A program made the translations under genes and the position numbers. Shown here piece after piece: positions 44,000 to 51,772 of a stretch of DNA of 64,000 bases. The DNA comes from Polaribacter litorisediminis (GTDB lineage Bacteria; Bacteroidota; Bacteroidia; Flavobacteriales; Flavobacteriaceae), in contig NZ_CP082966.1 in NCBI RefSeq assembly GCF_019968605.1, forward strand, positions 434,001-498,000. The letters are read 5' to 3'. Below the pieces are notes generated by a model. It saw only the letters and a list, made by a program, of their open reading frames with translations, was not told the origin of the DNA and made no database searches. The stretch's first letter is position 1; each line of letters opens with the position of its first letter.

Positions 44000-44590
44000 C
44001 TAATCCACATTGTTTTTATCTTTTTTTAAGATGATATTCTCGCTTTTTTCCCAACTTCTTTTTTCTCTAATTTTTTTATAAAGTTTAATACCTAACATTA
44101 GTAAAATCCCAAAAAGTATGATGCCAACAACACCCCAAATCCAATTAATGGCACTTTTAATGGTTACTAAAAATACTACAGCAAAAAGGATTATGGTCGC
44201 GATTTCATTCCAAATTCGAAGTTGAAAAGCAGAATATTTAATAATATCTTTCTGCAATTGAGCATAAATTATTTGACAAGAATAATGAAATAAATACAAT
44301 GCTAAAACAAAGGCTAGTTTTACCAACATCCAGGGTTCTGATAAATAATAAGGATTTTCAAACAACATCCAAAAAGCAAAAAAACTTGCCAAAATTGCGG
44401 AAGGCCATGTAATAATATACCAAAGCCTTTTGCTCATTAATTTATATTGCGTCTGTAAAATTTCTTTTGCAGGTTCTGGCTTTTTTTCGGCCTCTATATG
44501 ATAAATAAATAACCTCGGAATATAAAATAAACCTGCAAACCAAGTAACTACAAAGATAATATGTAATGCTTTTACGTAATAAAAACTCAT
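44000..44590 (-). CDS. hemJ: Protoporphyrinogen oxidase HemJ
   Basis: The 196-residue protein has about four membrane helices and the HemJ/UPF0093 motif VKALHIIFVVTWFAGLFY with a conserved His, then LWYIITWPSAILASFFAFWM and EPWMLVKLAFVLALYLFHY. HemJ oxidises protoporphyrinogen IX to protoporphyrin IX in the inner membrane. The C-terminal tail is highly charged (KIREKRSWEKSENIILKKD). It lies next to hemH, which uses its product. A run of 7-bp repeats separates the two genes. Confidence 0.9.
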   Translation of the reverse strand: MSFYYVKALHIIFVVTWFAGLFYIPRLFIYHIEAEKKPEPAKEILQTQYKLMSKRLWYIITWPSAILASFFAFWMLFENPYYLSEPWMLVKLAFVLALYLFHYSCQIIYAQLQKDIIKYSAFQLRIWNEIATIILFAVVFLVTIKSAINWIWGVVGIILFGILLMLGIKLYKKIREKRSWEKSENIILKKDKNNVD

Positions 44591-44619
44591 AGTTTTATTT
44601 TAAAGTTTAAGATATAATA

Positions 44620-44654
44620 TTCAAAGTTCAAAGTTCAAAGTTCAAAGTTCAAAA
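44620..44654. repeat. Tandem 7-bp repeats (TTCAAAG) upstream of hemJ
   Basis: Four perfect TTCAAAG units (44620-44647) and a degenerate fifth lie 29 bases before the hemJ start. The repeat is in the hemH-hemJ gap and may affect expression or reflect replication slippage. Confidence 0.7.
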
Positions 44655-44750
44655 TTCAACGTTCTTTGTTTTTATTTTTTAAAGTTGATAATTGTTATGA
44701 TAAACTTAAAAAGTACTTGAATTGAGTTTTTCAGCTTTGATCACAAACCA

Positions 44751-45782
44751 CTAACCATTTATCACTTTTTCTCCTTGCCATTCATCAATCCAAGAAACCA
44801 TTACATCAACCCAATCGTCATTATCATTCATACAAGGAATGTGTTTGTAATGAGTACCTCCAGCAGCCATAAAATCTTCTTCACCTTCCATGGCAATTTC
44901 CTCTAAAGTTTCTAAACAATCTGAAACAAAAGCAGGTGTAATCACTGCTAATTTCTTTTTTCCCATTTCTGGAAATTTCTCTAATTCAAAATCGGTGTAG
45001 GGCTTTAACCATGGATCTTTTAACAATCTTGACTGAAAAGAATTGCTCCATGTTCCTTCTTTTAAATTTAAGGTTTTGGCAATTTCTTTGGTGGTTTCAA
45101 AACATTGATGTCTATAGCATGTATAATGTGCCACAGAATTGCGCTCGCAACAAGAACCATCTATTTTACAATGACTTTTTGTTGGATCTGATTTTCTGAT
45201 ATGGCGCTCAGGAATTCCGTGGTAAGAAAACAGAATATGATCATACTCGAAACCTTTTAAATGATGCGCAATATTGTTACTCATCGCTTTTATATACTCT
45301 GGTTTGTTATAAAAAGGAGGTAAGGTATCTAAAATAATATGCGGATATTTTTCAGCTAAAATTTCTTCGGCCTGTACTACTACAGTTTCGTAAGAAGACA
45401 TCGCATAATGAGGATATAGAGGGGCTAAAAAGATTTCTGTAACTCCTTGGTCAGCTAAATTTTTAATTCCTTTTTCCATGGACATAGAGCCATAACGCAT
45501 CGCTAATTCAACCGGAATGTCTGTTTTGTGGTTTACTTTTTCTGCAAATCGTTCTGATATCACAACCAATGGCGACCCTTCATCCCACCAAATTTTTTTG
45601 TAAGCTTTCGCTGATTTTTTAGGTCTGAAATTTAAAATGATCCCTTTAATTAAAATGTAGCGTTTCCAATAATCAATATCGATAACACGACCATCCATTA
45701 AAAATTCATCTAAATATTTTTTAACGTCTTTTAATTCTGTAGAATCTGGTGATCCTAAGTTGTTTAGTAAAACTCCTTTCAT
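44751..45782 (-). CDS. hemH: Ferrochelatase (protoheme ferro-lyase)
   Basis: The 343-residue protein matches HemH: GVLLNNLGSPDS at the start, PLYPHYAMSSYET, FSYHGIPERHIRK with the catalytic His, and ITPAFVSDCLETLEEI with the catalytic Glu. A Cys-rich stretch near residue 200-230 (SHCKIDGSCCERN and CYRHQC) lies between the two catalytic regions. It inserts Fe2+ into protoporphyrin IX. It is the second-last gene of the leftward heme arm, upstream of hemJ. The upstream methyltransferase ends 42 bases before its start. Confidence 0.97.
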   Translation of the reverse strand: MKGVLLNNLGSPDSTELKDVKKYLDEFLMDGRVIDIDYWKRYILIKGIILNFRPKKSAKAYKKIWWDEGSPLVVISERFAEKVNHKTDIPVELAMRYGSMSMEKGIKNLADQGVTEIFLAPLYPHYAMSSYETVVVQAEEILAEKYPHIILDTLPPFYNKPEYIKAMSNNIAHHLKGFEYDHILFSYHGIPERHIRKSDPTKSHCKIDGSCCERNSVAHYTCYRHQCFETTKEIAKTLNLKEGTWSNSFQSRLLKDPWLKPYTDFELEKFPEMGKKKLAVITPAFVSDCLETLEEIAMEGEEDFMAAGGTHYKHIPCMNDNDDWVDVMVSWIDEWQGEKVING

Positions 45783-45824
45783 TGTATGCTGAATTTATTT
45801 CAGATGCTGTTTGTTTATATTTTG

Positions 45825-46334
45825 CTAACTTTTTGTTACTTTTTGCTTCGTTATCTCATAAAGCATAATGGCCAAACTGTGAATTACATTCATGCTAGAA
45901 TTTCTGCCATACATGGGTATTGAAATTGTGTAATCCATTAAATTGATGTCTTCAATTCCATTGCGTTCACTGCCCAAAATTAAGACTATTTTTTCATGAT
46001 TTTTAAAATTAAAATCTTGAATATTGATGCTTTTATCAGTAATTTCTATTCCTATAATGGTGTTTCCTGCGGCTTTTAGTTGTGCGATAATTTTAGGGAA
46101 ATTGACATAATACTCATAATTAATTTGAGCAATTGTATTTCTTGCCGTGTTGATTACTTTTCTGTTTTCTATGGCAGGTGAATCTTTATGAAAATAAATT
46201 TTTTCTACACCAAAACTTTCAGAAATTCTAAAACACATACCAATATTTTCTGGTGTTCTAATAGCATCGCAAACAATAGTTATTGGAAACTGTTTCTGAT
46301 TGTTTTCGATATCGTAATGTGTAAGTTGTTTCAA
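45825..46334 (-). CDS. TrmH (SPOUT) family RNA methyltransferase
   Basis: The 169-residue protein is a compact SPOUT methyltransferase with IVCDAIRTPENIGMCFRISE at the start (motif 1), LILGSERNGIED (motif 2) and SIPMYGRNSSMNVIHSLAI (motif 3, the knot). It modifies the ribose 2'-OH of tRNA or rRNA; the exact site is unknown. It sits between the AraC regulator and hemH, oriented with them. Confidence 0.92.
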   Translation of the reverse strand: MKQLTHYDIENNQKQFPITIVCDAIRTPENIGMCFRISESFGVEKIYFHKDSPAIENRKVINTARNTIAQINYEYYVNFPKIIAQLKAAGNTIIGIEITDKSINIQDFNFKNHEKIVLILGSERNGIEDINLMDYTISIPMYGRNSSMNVIHSLAIMLYEITKQKVTKS

Positions 46335-46357
46335 ATTGTATATTTTTCTTCAAATTG

Positions 46358-47242
46358 CTAATTCTGTAAACCCATCACATATTTTTTTGGTGTCGTACCA
46401 AATTTCTTTTTAAAGGCGGCAATAAAATGACTTGAAGTGCTGTAACCAACTTGCAAACCTACTTCATTTACGTTATAGAGGTTTGTTTCTAACAATCTTC
46501 TAGAATGTTCCATTTTATAATCGAACAAGAAACTAAAAACGGTATCTCCATAAATTTGCTTAAAACCTTCTTTTAATTTTTTAATATTTAAACCAACTTC
46601 ATTTGCTAATTCTTGTAAACTTGGCGGTTCAGCCATATTTTCGATGATAATTTCTTTTGCTTTTCTAATTTTTAAAACATTTTCTTCATCCACTAAAAAC
46701 GGACAATATTCACCCTCGGCACTTTCATCTTTCTGAAAATGCAAACTTAATAATTCGTAAACTTTTCCTTTTACATATAATTCTCTAATAGAACTGTTAA
46801 TATTAGAATTGATGATTTGCTGTAAAACAATAGAAACTGTTGGTTTAATTTCTGCATCATCATAATATTTTCGGTTGCTATTTTCATCACTCAAAAAAGG
46901 AATGTAACCAGATTCTTTAGAGAATAAAGAATGAAATTTTTCTATAGAAATTAACAAAGAAATTAGGGTTGTTTTGGGTTGAATTTCTAAATGGATAGGC
47001 AATATTCTTTGTGGGTTGTATAACAGGATAGATCTGTTATCTAAAACATCAAAAGTATAAGAACCCGAATTGAATAAAAATTTAGAATTTCCTCGCAAAC
47101 AAAAATGTATTTGTATAAAAGTGCTGTTGATTTCTCTTTCAAAATTTTGCACTTCGTTGCTTTCATTCTGAAAATGAAGTACATAAAACCCTTTTTCAAG
47201 ATTTATTTCATCAAAAGAACTTTTACCGACATTTTTGAACAT
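46358..47242 (-). CDS. AraC-family transcriptional regulator (PchR-like)
   Basis: The 294-residue protein has an N-terminal cupin-like sensing domain (FIQIHFCLRGNSKFLF) and a C-terminal AraC helix-turn-helix: EPPSLQELANEVGLNIKKL and VNEVGLQVGYSTSSHFIAAF, ending in GTTPKKYV. The layout resembles PchR, a siderophore/iron regulator. It is divergent from hemA with about 200 bases between starts, so it may control the heme genes on both sides. The ligand is not known. Confidence 0.88.
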   Translation of the reverse strand: MFKNVGKSSFDEINLEKGFYVLHFQNESNEVQNFEREINSTFIQIHFCLRGNSKFLFNSGSYTFDVLDNRSILLYNPQRILPIHLEIQPKTTLISLLISIEKFHSLFSKESGYIPFLSDENSNRKYYDDAEIKPTVSIVLQQIINSNINSSIRELYVKGKVYELLSLHFQKDESAEGEYCPFLVDEENVLKIRKAKEIIIENMAEPPSLQELANEVGLNIKKLKEGFKQIYGDTVFSFLFDYKMEHSRRLLETNLYNVNEVGLQVGYSTSSHFIAAFKKKFGTTPKKYVMGLQN

Positions 47243-47420
47243 TAAAAATTATTTTTAAAGATTTAATTTATTTAGAACCATTCTACATAAATGCATTAAG
47301 AAACCTTGCTAAGGCAACAAAAATAAGGGTTTTTATAAATTTATTTATTAAATAAAAGCTAAAAAACAGATAACGTTATAAAAAGTACTTTGAGCGACAT
47401 TTTTTTCTAGATGAAGTTTC

Positions 47421-47428
47421 TATTTTTG
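47421..47428 (+). promoter_or_regulatory. -7 element of the hemA operon
   Basis: TATTTTTG lies 17 bases before the hemA ATG, a short leader in the Bacteroidetes manner. An in-frame GTG start at 47428 would fall on the last base of this element and is rejected. No good -33 TTTG at the right distance was found. Confidence 0.45.
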
Positions 47429-47445
47429 TGCAACTTTTTAATTCT

Positions 47446-48681
47446 ATGCACGAGAATAAAACAACACATTTCTATAATATTGGAGTGAGCTACAAAAAAG
47501 CTGACGTAAAAACACGTGGAAAATATTCCTTATCTAACGAGAGTCAAGAATCTTTGTTAGCGTTAGCAAAGGCTAAAAAGTTTGAAGGAGTTTTTATTTT
47601 ATCAACTTGTAATAGAACGGAAATTTGTGGTTTTGCAGAGCATCCTTATCAACTAATACAATTATTATGTCATTTTTCTGAAGGTTCTGTAGAAGAATTT
47701 GCTTCGATTTCTAATGTCTATAAAAACCAAGAAGCTGTTGAACATTTATTCAGAATTGGTACAGGTTTAGAAAGTCAGATTTTAGGAGATTATGAGATTG
47801 TTGGGCAATTAAGGCAGTCGTTTAAAATGGCTAAATTGCAAAATACCACAAATGCATATCTAGAAAGGCTGTTAAATAGTGTTTTTCAGGCTAGCAAAAG
47901 AGTTAAAAATGAAACAAAATTAAGTTCAGGCACAACATCTGTTTCATACGCTGCCGTGCAATATCTTATTAAAAATGTGCCCAATTATAACACCAAAAAT
48001 ATTTTAGTTTTTGGTCTGGGTAAAATGGGGAAACACACTTGTAAAAATTTAGCAGAATACACGCAAAACAAGTCAGTTTGTTTAATTAACCGCACAGAGC
48101 AAAAAGCGATTGAATTTATAAAAGAGCATGCTTCTATAAGAAAATCGGTTATTAAAAACTTATCAGCAGAAATTGAAAATGCTCATGTTTTAATAGTTTC
48201 TACAGGTTCTGACAAACCTACTATTTTAAAAGAACATGTTCAAAATAATAAGAAATTACTGATTTTAGATTTATCGATGCCAGAAAATGTTGCAAAAGAT
48301 GTTAGAGATTTAGAAGGAGTTTCTTTGGTAAATGTTGATGAACTCTCTAAGATTACAGATGAAACTTTGGCAGTACGTCAAAAGGAAATCCCTTTGGCAG
48401 AGGCGATTATTCTAAAACATAAAACAGAATTTAACGATTGGTTAAATCACAGGAGATTTACGCCAGCAATTGCCGCTTTAAAAGAGTATTTAGAAGTTAT
48501 AAAAAATGATGAAATAAATTTTCAGAAAAAGAAAATTGTTAATTTTGATGAAAATCAAGCAGAAATATTAACTTCACGTTTTATTCAAAAAATTACTACA
48601 CAGTTTGTAAAACACCTAAAAGATGATGAAACTTCGGTAACAGAAAGCATCGAAGTAATGCAAAAAGTGTTTCAATCTTAA
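47446..48681 (+). CDS. hemA: Glutamyl-tRNA reductase
   Basis: The ATG at 47446 gives 411 residues. FILSTCNRTEICGF holds the catalytic Cys55, FRIGTGLESQILGD follows, and the NADPH domain has ILVFGLGKMGKHTCKNLA. The C-terminal dimerisation domain has RRFTPAIAALKEYLE and ITTQFVKHLKDD. It makes glutamate-1-semialdehyde from glutamyl-tRNA, the first committed step of the C5 heme route. It starts the rightward arm; hemC-hemD follows after nine bases. Longer frames from an upstream GTG lie in the promoter. Confidence 0.97.
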   Translation: MHENKTTHFYNIGVSYKKADVKTRGKYSLSNESQESLLALAKAKKFEGVFILSTCNRTEICGFAEHPYQLIQLLCHFSEGSVEEFASISNVYKNQEAVEHLFRIGTGLESQILGDYEIVGQLRQSFKMAKLQNTTNAYLERLLNSVFQASKRVKNETKLSSGTTSVSYAAVQYLIKNVPNYNTKNILVFGLGKMGKHTCKNLAEYTQNKSVCLINRTEQKAIEFIKEHASIRKSVIKNLSAEIENAHVLIVSTGSDKPTILKEHVQNNKKLLILDLSMPENVAKDVRDLEGVSLVNVDELSKITDETLAVRQKEIPLAEAIILKHKTEFNDWLNHRRFTPAIAALKEYLEVIKNDEINFQKKKIVNFDENQAEILTSRFIQKITTQFVKHLKDDETSVTESIEVMQKVFQS

Positions 48682-48690
48682 TTAAATTTC

Positions 48691-50280
48691 ATGCAAAAAA
48701 TCATTAGAATAGGAACTCGCAATAGTGAATTAGCGCTTTGGCAAGCGAATAAAGTACGTAAAGAATTAAGAGAATTAGGCTACGAATCTGTTTTAGTTCC
48801 TATAAAATCTACAGGAGATATTATTTTAGATAAACCTTTGTATGAGTTAGGAATTACAGGAATTTTTACCAAAAATTTAGACATCGCCATGTTAAATGGT
48901 GATATCGATATTGCTGTACATTCTCTAAAAGATGTGCCAACTGCTTTACCAGAAGGCATTGTTCAGGCTGCCGTTTTAAAACGCGGTAATTACAACGATA
49001 TTTTAGTTTTAAAAGGTAATGAAGAGTTTTTCGGTGAGCCAGAAGGATTAATCGCTACAGGTAGTTTGCGAAGAAAAGCCATGTGGTTAAATAGATATCC
49101 AACCCATAAAGTTGAAGATTTAAGAGGAAATGTAAATACACGTTTAGAAAAATTAAAAAATAGCGAAACTTGGAACGGTGCTGTATTTGCGGCGGCCGGA
49201 CTAGAAAGACTTGGCATACTTCCTAAAGATGCTATCGATCTTCCTTGGATGATTTCTGCACCTGGTCAAGGAGCAATTATGATTACTGCTTTAGAAAAAG
49301 ATGATTTTTCATTAGATGCTTGTGAGCAATTAAATCACCATGAAACTAAAGTTTGTGTAGGTGTGGAACGTGAGTTCTTAAGATTGTTAGAGGGCGGTTG
49401 TACTGCACCTATTGGAGCGCTAGCCTATGTTGATTCAAGAACTGAAGAAGTAAATTTTAAAGCTGTTTTATTAAAAAAAGATGGTTCTAAAAAAATAAGA
49501 GTTGCAAAAACGGCAAAACTAGGAAATCATAGATACCTAGCAAAAGATTGTGCAGATTATATAATTAATAAAGGAGGAAAAGAAATGATGGCAGAAGATG
49601 AAGGTGTTTCTACTAAAATAGCATCTGTCTATTCTACAAAAAAACTTTCTGAACTTCAAAAAGAAATATTATCCGATGCTATTGACATAAAGGATAGCGA
49701 TTTTATAAAAATTCGTTTTAATAGAATTCCACCAAAGGTGATGAAAAACGAAATTGAAAATGTAATTATCACCAGCCAGAATGGAGTAGAATCAATTTTA
49801 AACTCTTTTACAAAAGATGAAATAAAATTCAAGAATATTTTTTGTGTAGGTAGAAGAACTAAAAAATTGATTGAAAATAGAATTGGTAAAGTCGCTAAAG
49901 TTGCAAAAAATGCAAAAACATTAGCAACTTATTTATCAACAACATTAGAGAATAAAGAAGTAACCTATTTTTGCAGTAATGTAAGAATGGATATTTTACC
50001 GGCCTATTTGCAAACAGCAGATATTGTGGTAAATGAAGTGGAAGCCTACAAAACAATGTTAAGTCCAAATAAATTAAACGATGCTGTTTCTGGTGTTTTA
50101 TTCTATAGTCCGTCAGGAATAGAAAGTTATTTACAAGAAAATACGAAAGACAAAATTGCTTTTTGTATCGGTGAAACGACGGCAAAAGAGGCAAGAAAGC
50201 ATTTTGATAATGTTCAGGTTGCCAATATGCCCAGTGTAGAGAGTGTTTTAGAATTGATAAATAGTTATTATTCAAAATAA
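48691..50280 (+). CDS. hemC-hemD: Fused porphobilinogen deaminase / uroporphyrinogen-III synthase (HemC-HemD)
   Basis: The 529-residue protein is two enzymes in one frame. HemC spans about residues 1-305: IRIGTRNSELALWQANKV, VHSLKDVPTALPEG, and LLEGGCTAPIGA with Cys237 that carries the dipyrromethane cofactor. HemD spans about 320-529: VIITSQNGVESIL and VLFYSPSGIESYL. The fusion lets one peptide make uroporphyrinogen III from porphobilinogen. It lies nine bases after hemA. A strong palindrome separates it from hemB. Confidence 0.96.
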   Translation: MQKIIRIGTRNSELALWQANKVRKELRELGYESVLVPIKSTGDIILDKPLYELGITGIFTKNLDIAMLNGDIDIAVHSLKDVPTALPEGIVQAAVLKRGNYNDILVLKGNEEFFGEPEGLIATGSLRRKAMWLNRYPTHKVEDLRGNVNTRLEKLKNSETWNGAVFAAAGLERLGILPKDAIDLPWMISAPGQGAIMITALEKDDFSLDACEQLNHHETKVCVGVEREFLRLLEGGCTAPIGALAYVDSRTEEVNFKAVLLKKDGSKKIRVAKTAKLGNHRYLAKDCADYIINKGGKEMMAEDEGVSTKIASVYSTKKLSELQKEILSDAIDIKDSDFIKIRFNRIPPKVMKNEIENVIITSQNGVESILNSFTKDEIKFKNIFCVGRRTKKLIENRIGKVAKVAKNAKTLATYLSTTLENKEVTYFCSNVRMDILPAYLQTADIVVNEVEAYKTMLSPNKLNDAVSGVLFYSPSGIESYLQENTKDKIAFCIGETTAKEARKHFDNVQVANMPSVESVLELINSYYSK

Positions 50281-50294
50281 AAAAGAATGTCTCC

Positions 50295-50338
50295 TCGAGC
50301 GCAGTCGAGAGGTTAATTTAGTTCTCGACTGCGCTCGA
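50295..50338. repeat. 16-bp inverted repeat between hemC-hemD and hemB
   Basis: TCGAGCGCAGTCGAGA (50295-50310) and its exact complement (50323-50338) are separated by 12 bases. Similar CGAGCGCAGTCGAG elements recur in Flavobacteriaceae genomes, as I recall. No T run follows, so it is not a standard terminator; in the hem mRNA it would form a strong hairpin. GC content is far higher than in the surrounding DNA. Confidence 0.85.
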
Positions 50339-50359
50339 ACTGACAATAAGTGCAAATAA

Positions 50360-51328
50360 ATGTTCAGAACTCGCAGATTAAGAAAGTCAGAAGGAATTCG
50401 CAGATTAGTTAGAGAAACTAAATTGTCTGTAGATAATTTTATTTACCCATTATTTATAGAAGAAGGAGAAAACATTGAAACTGAAATTGTTTCTATGCCA
50501 GGCATCAAACGTTTTTCTTTAGACAGAATTTCTAAAGAATTAAATGAAGTTGTTTCTTTGAATATTCCTGCAGTATTATTGTTCGGAATTCCGTCCAACA
50601 AAGATGATGAAGGTACAGAAACTTGGAACGAAAACGGAATTATGCAACAAGCAATTCGTTTTATTAAAAAAAATTATCCTAGTTTATATGTAATTACAGA
50701 TGTTTGTTTTTGCGAATATACATCGCATGGTCATTGCGGCATTATTCATGAGAATGATGTTGATAATGATGCAACTTTAGTAAATATTGCAAAACAAGTA
50801 GTTTCGCATGCAAAAGCTGGCGTAGATATGGTAGCGCCTTCAGGAATGATGGATGGAACCATAGATATGGTGCGCCAATCTTTAGACAATTCGGGGTTTG
50901 TAAACTTGCCAATTATGGCATATGCAGTAAAATATGCATCCGCTTTTTACGGGCCATTTAGAGATGCTGCAGATTCTGCACCTACTTTTGGTGATCGAAG
51001 AACCTATCAAATGGATCCTGCGAATAGAGATGAAGGAATGCGTGAAGCTACTTTTGATGATCAAGAAGGAGCCGATATTTTGATGGTAAAACCAGCATTA
51101 TCCTATTTAGATATCATTAGAGATTTAAAGAATAATTTCGACAGACCGATTGCATGTTATAATGTAAGTGGAGAATATGCAATGGTAAAAGCTGCAGCAG
51201 AAAAAGGTTGGATTGACGGTGAAAAAGTAATGATGGAAAGTTTACTATCAATGAAAAGAGCAGGAGCAGACATTATTATTACGTATTTTGCAAAGGAGGC
51301 AGCTAAAGTTTTATTAAAGGGCTGTTAA
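50360..51328 (+). CDS. hemB: Porphobilinogen synthase (ALA dehydratase)
   Basis: The 322-residue protein has [18 protein letters not shown], the Cys cluster that binds catalytic zinc, then [18 protein letters not shown], the first Lys region [15 protein letters not shown] and the Schiff-base [15 protein letters not shown]. It condenses two ALA to porphobilinogen. The Cys set points to a zinc-dependent member. It follows the 16-bp inverted repeat and is followed by the direct repeats around the GIY-YIG gene. Confidence 0.97.
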   Translation: MFRTRRLRKSEGIRRLVRETKLSVDNFIYPLFIEEGENIETEIVSMPGIKRFSLDRISKELNEVVSLNIPAVLLFGIPSNKDDEGTETWNENGIMQQAIRFIKKNYPSLYVITDVCFCEYTSHGHCGIIHENDVDNDATLVNIAKQVVSHAKAGVDMVAPSGMMDGTIDMVRQSLDNSGFVNLPIMAYAVKYASAFYGPFRDAADSAPTFGDRRTYQMDPANRDEGMREATFDDQEGADILMVKPALSYLDIIRDLKNNFDRPIACYNVSGEYAMVKAAAEKGWIDGEKVMMESLLSMKRAGADIIITYFAKEAAKVLLKGC

Positions 51329-51375
51329 GATGTGTAATTTTATTTATAAATTAAGTAAAAAATAAATTAGCGGTC

Positions 51376-51403
51376 ATTCCTGCGAAGGCAGAAATCTCAA
51401 ACT
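51376..51403 (+). repeat. 28-bp direct repeat, left copy
   Basis: This sequence (starting ATTCCTGCGAAGGCAG and ending TCTCAAACT) recurs exactly at 51731-51758. The two copies flank the GIY-YIG gene. Each contains an imperfect hairpin around GCGAAGGC. Similar elements occur widely in flavobacteria, to my knowledge. Confidence 0.85.
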
Positions 51404-51419
51404 TTAAAAAAGAAAATGA

Positions 51420-51723
51420 TTGTTTAAAACTCAACATCAATATTATGTTTATATTATTACAAATAAAAAAGATGGAGTTTTATACATTGGTGTTTCAAAC
51501 GATTTGGAAAGAAGAATGTTTGAGCATAAAAATAAATTGGTTGAAGCTTTTTTCATCAAGATATAATTTAGATAAATTAATTTATTTTGAAGTTTATCAA
51601 TATATTTCTAATGCTATCAAAAGAGAGAAGAATTTAAAGAAGTGGAAAAGAGATTGGAAAATAAATTTAATTATTGAAGAAAATTCTGATTGGAATGATT
51701 TATCAGAAGATTGGTTTGATTAA
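51420..51723 (+). pseudogene. GIY-YIG nuclease gene with a frameshift
   Basis: The frame from a TTG at 51420 reads FKTQHQYYVYIITNKKDGV and LYIGVSNDLERRMFEHKN, a clear GIY-YIG start, then ends at TAA 51564-51566. The following frame, +1, continues with SSRYNLDKLIYFEVYQYI and REKNLKKWKRDW, the usual second half of small GIY-YIG proteins, up to the stop at 51721-51723. The break lies in a run of six T (51548-51553); one base fewer would restore a full gene of about 100 residues. It may be a true pseudogene, a sequencing error, or a slippery-run switch. It is flanked by the direct repeats, as in a mobile unit. Confidence 0.85.
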
Positions 51724-51730
51724 TTAGGAG

Positions 51731-51758
51731 ATTCCTGCGAAGGCAGAAATCTCAAACT
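51731..51758 (+). repeat. 28-bp direct repeat, right copy
   Basis: Exact copy of 51376-51403, lying between the GIY-YIG stop and the hemL start. See the left copy. Confidence 0.85.
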
Positions 51759-51772
51759 GGAAAAGAGTAAAT

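Noticed and set aside
44620..44654. Short tandem array as a CRISPR
   Set aside because: Units are 7 bp and have no spacers; no cas genes are present.
47428..47445. GTG start for hemA adding six residues
   Set aside because: The GTG coincides with the end of the TATTTTTG -7 element, and the HemA family starts at the following Met (MHENK).
50295..50338. Inverted repeat as an intrinsic terminator of hemA-hemCD
   Set aside because: No T run follows on the plus strand, and hemB starts 21 bases later in the same direction.
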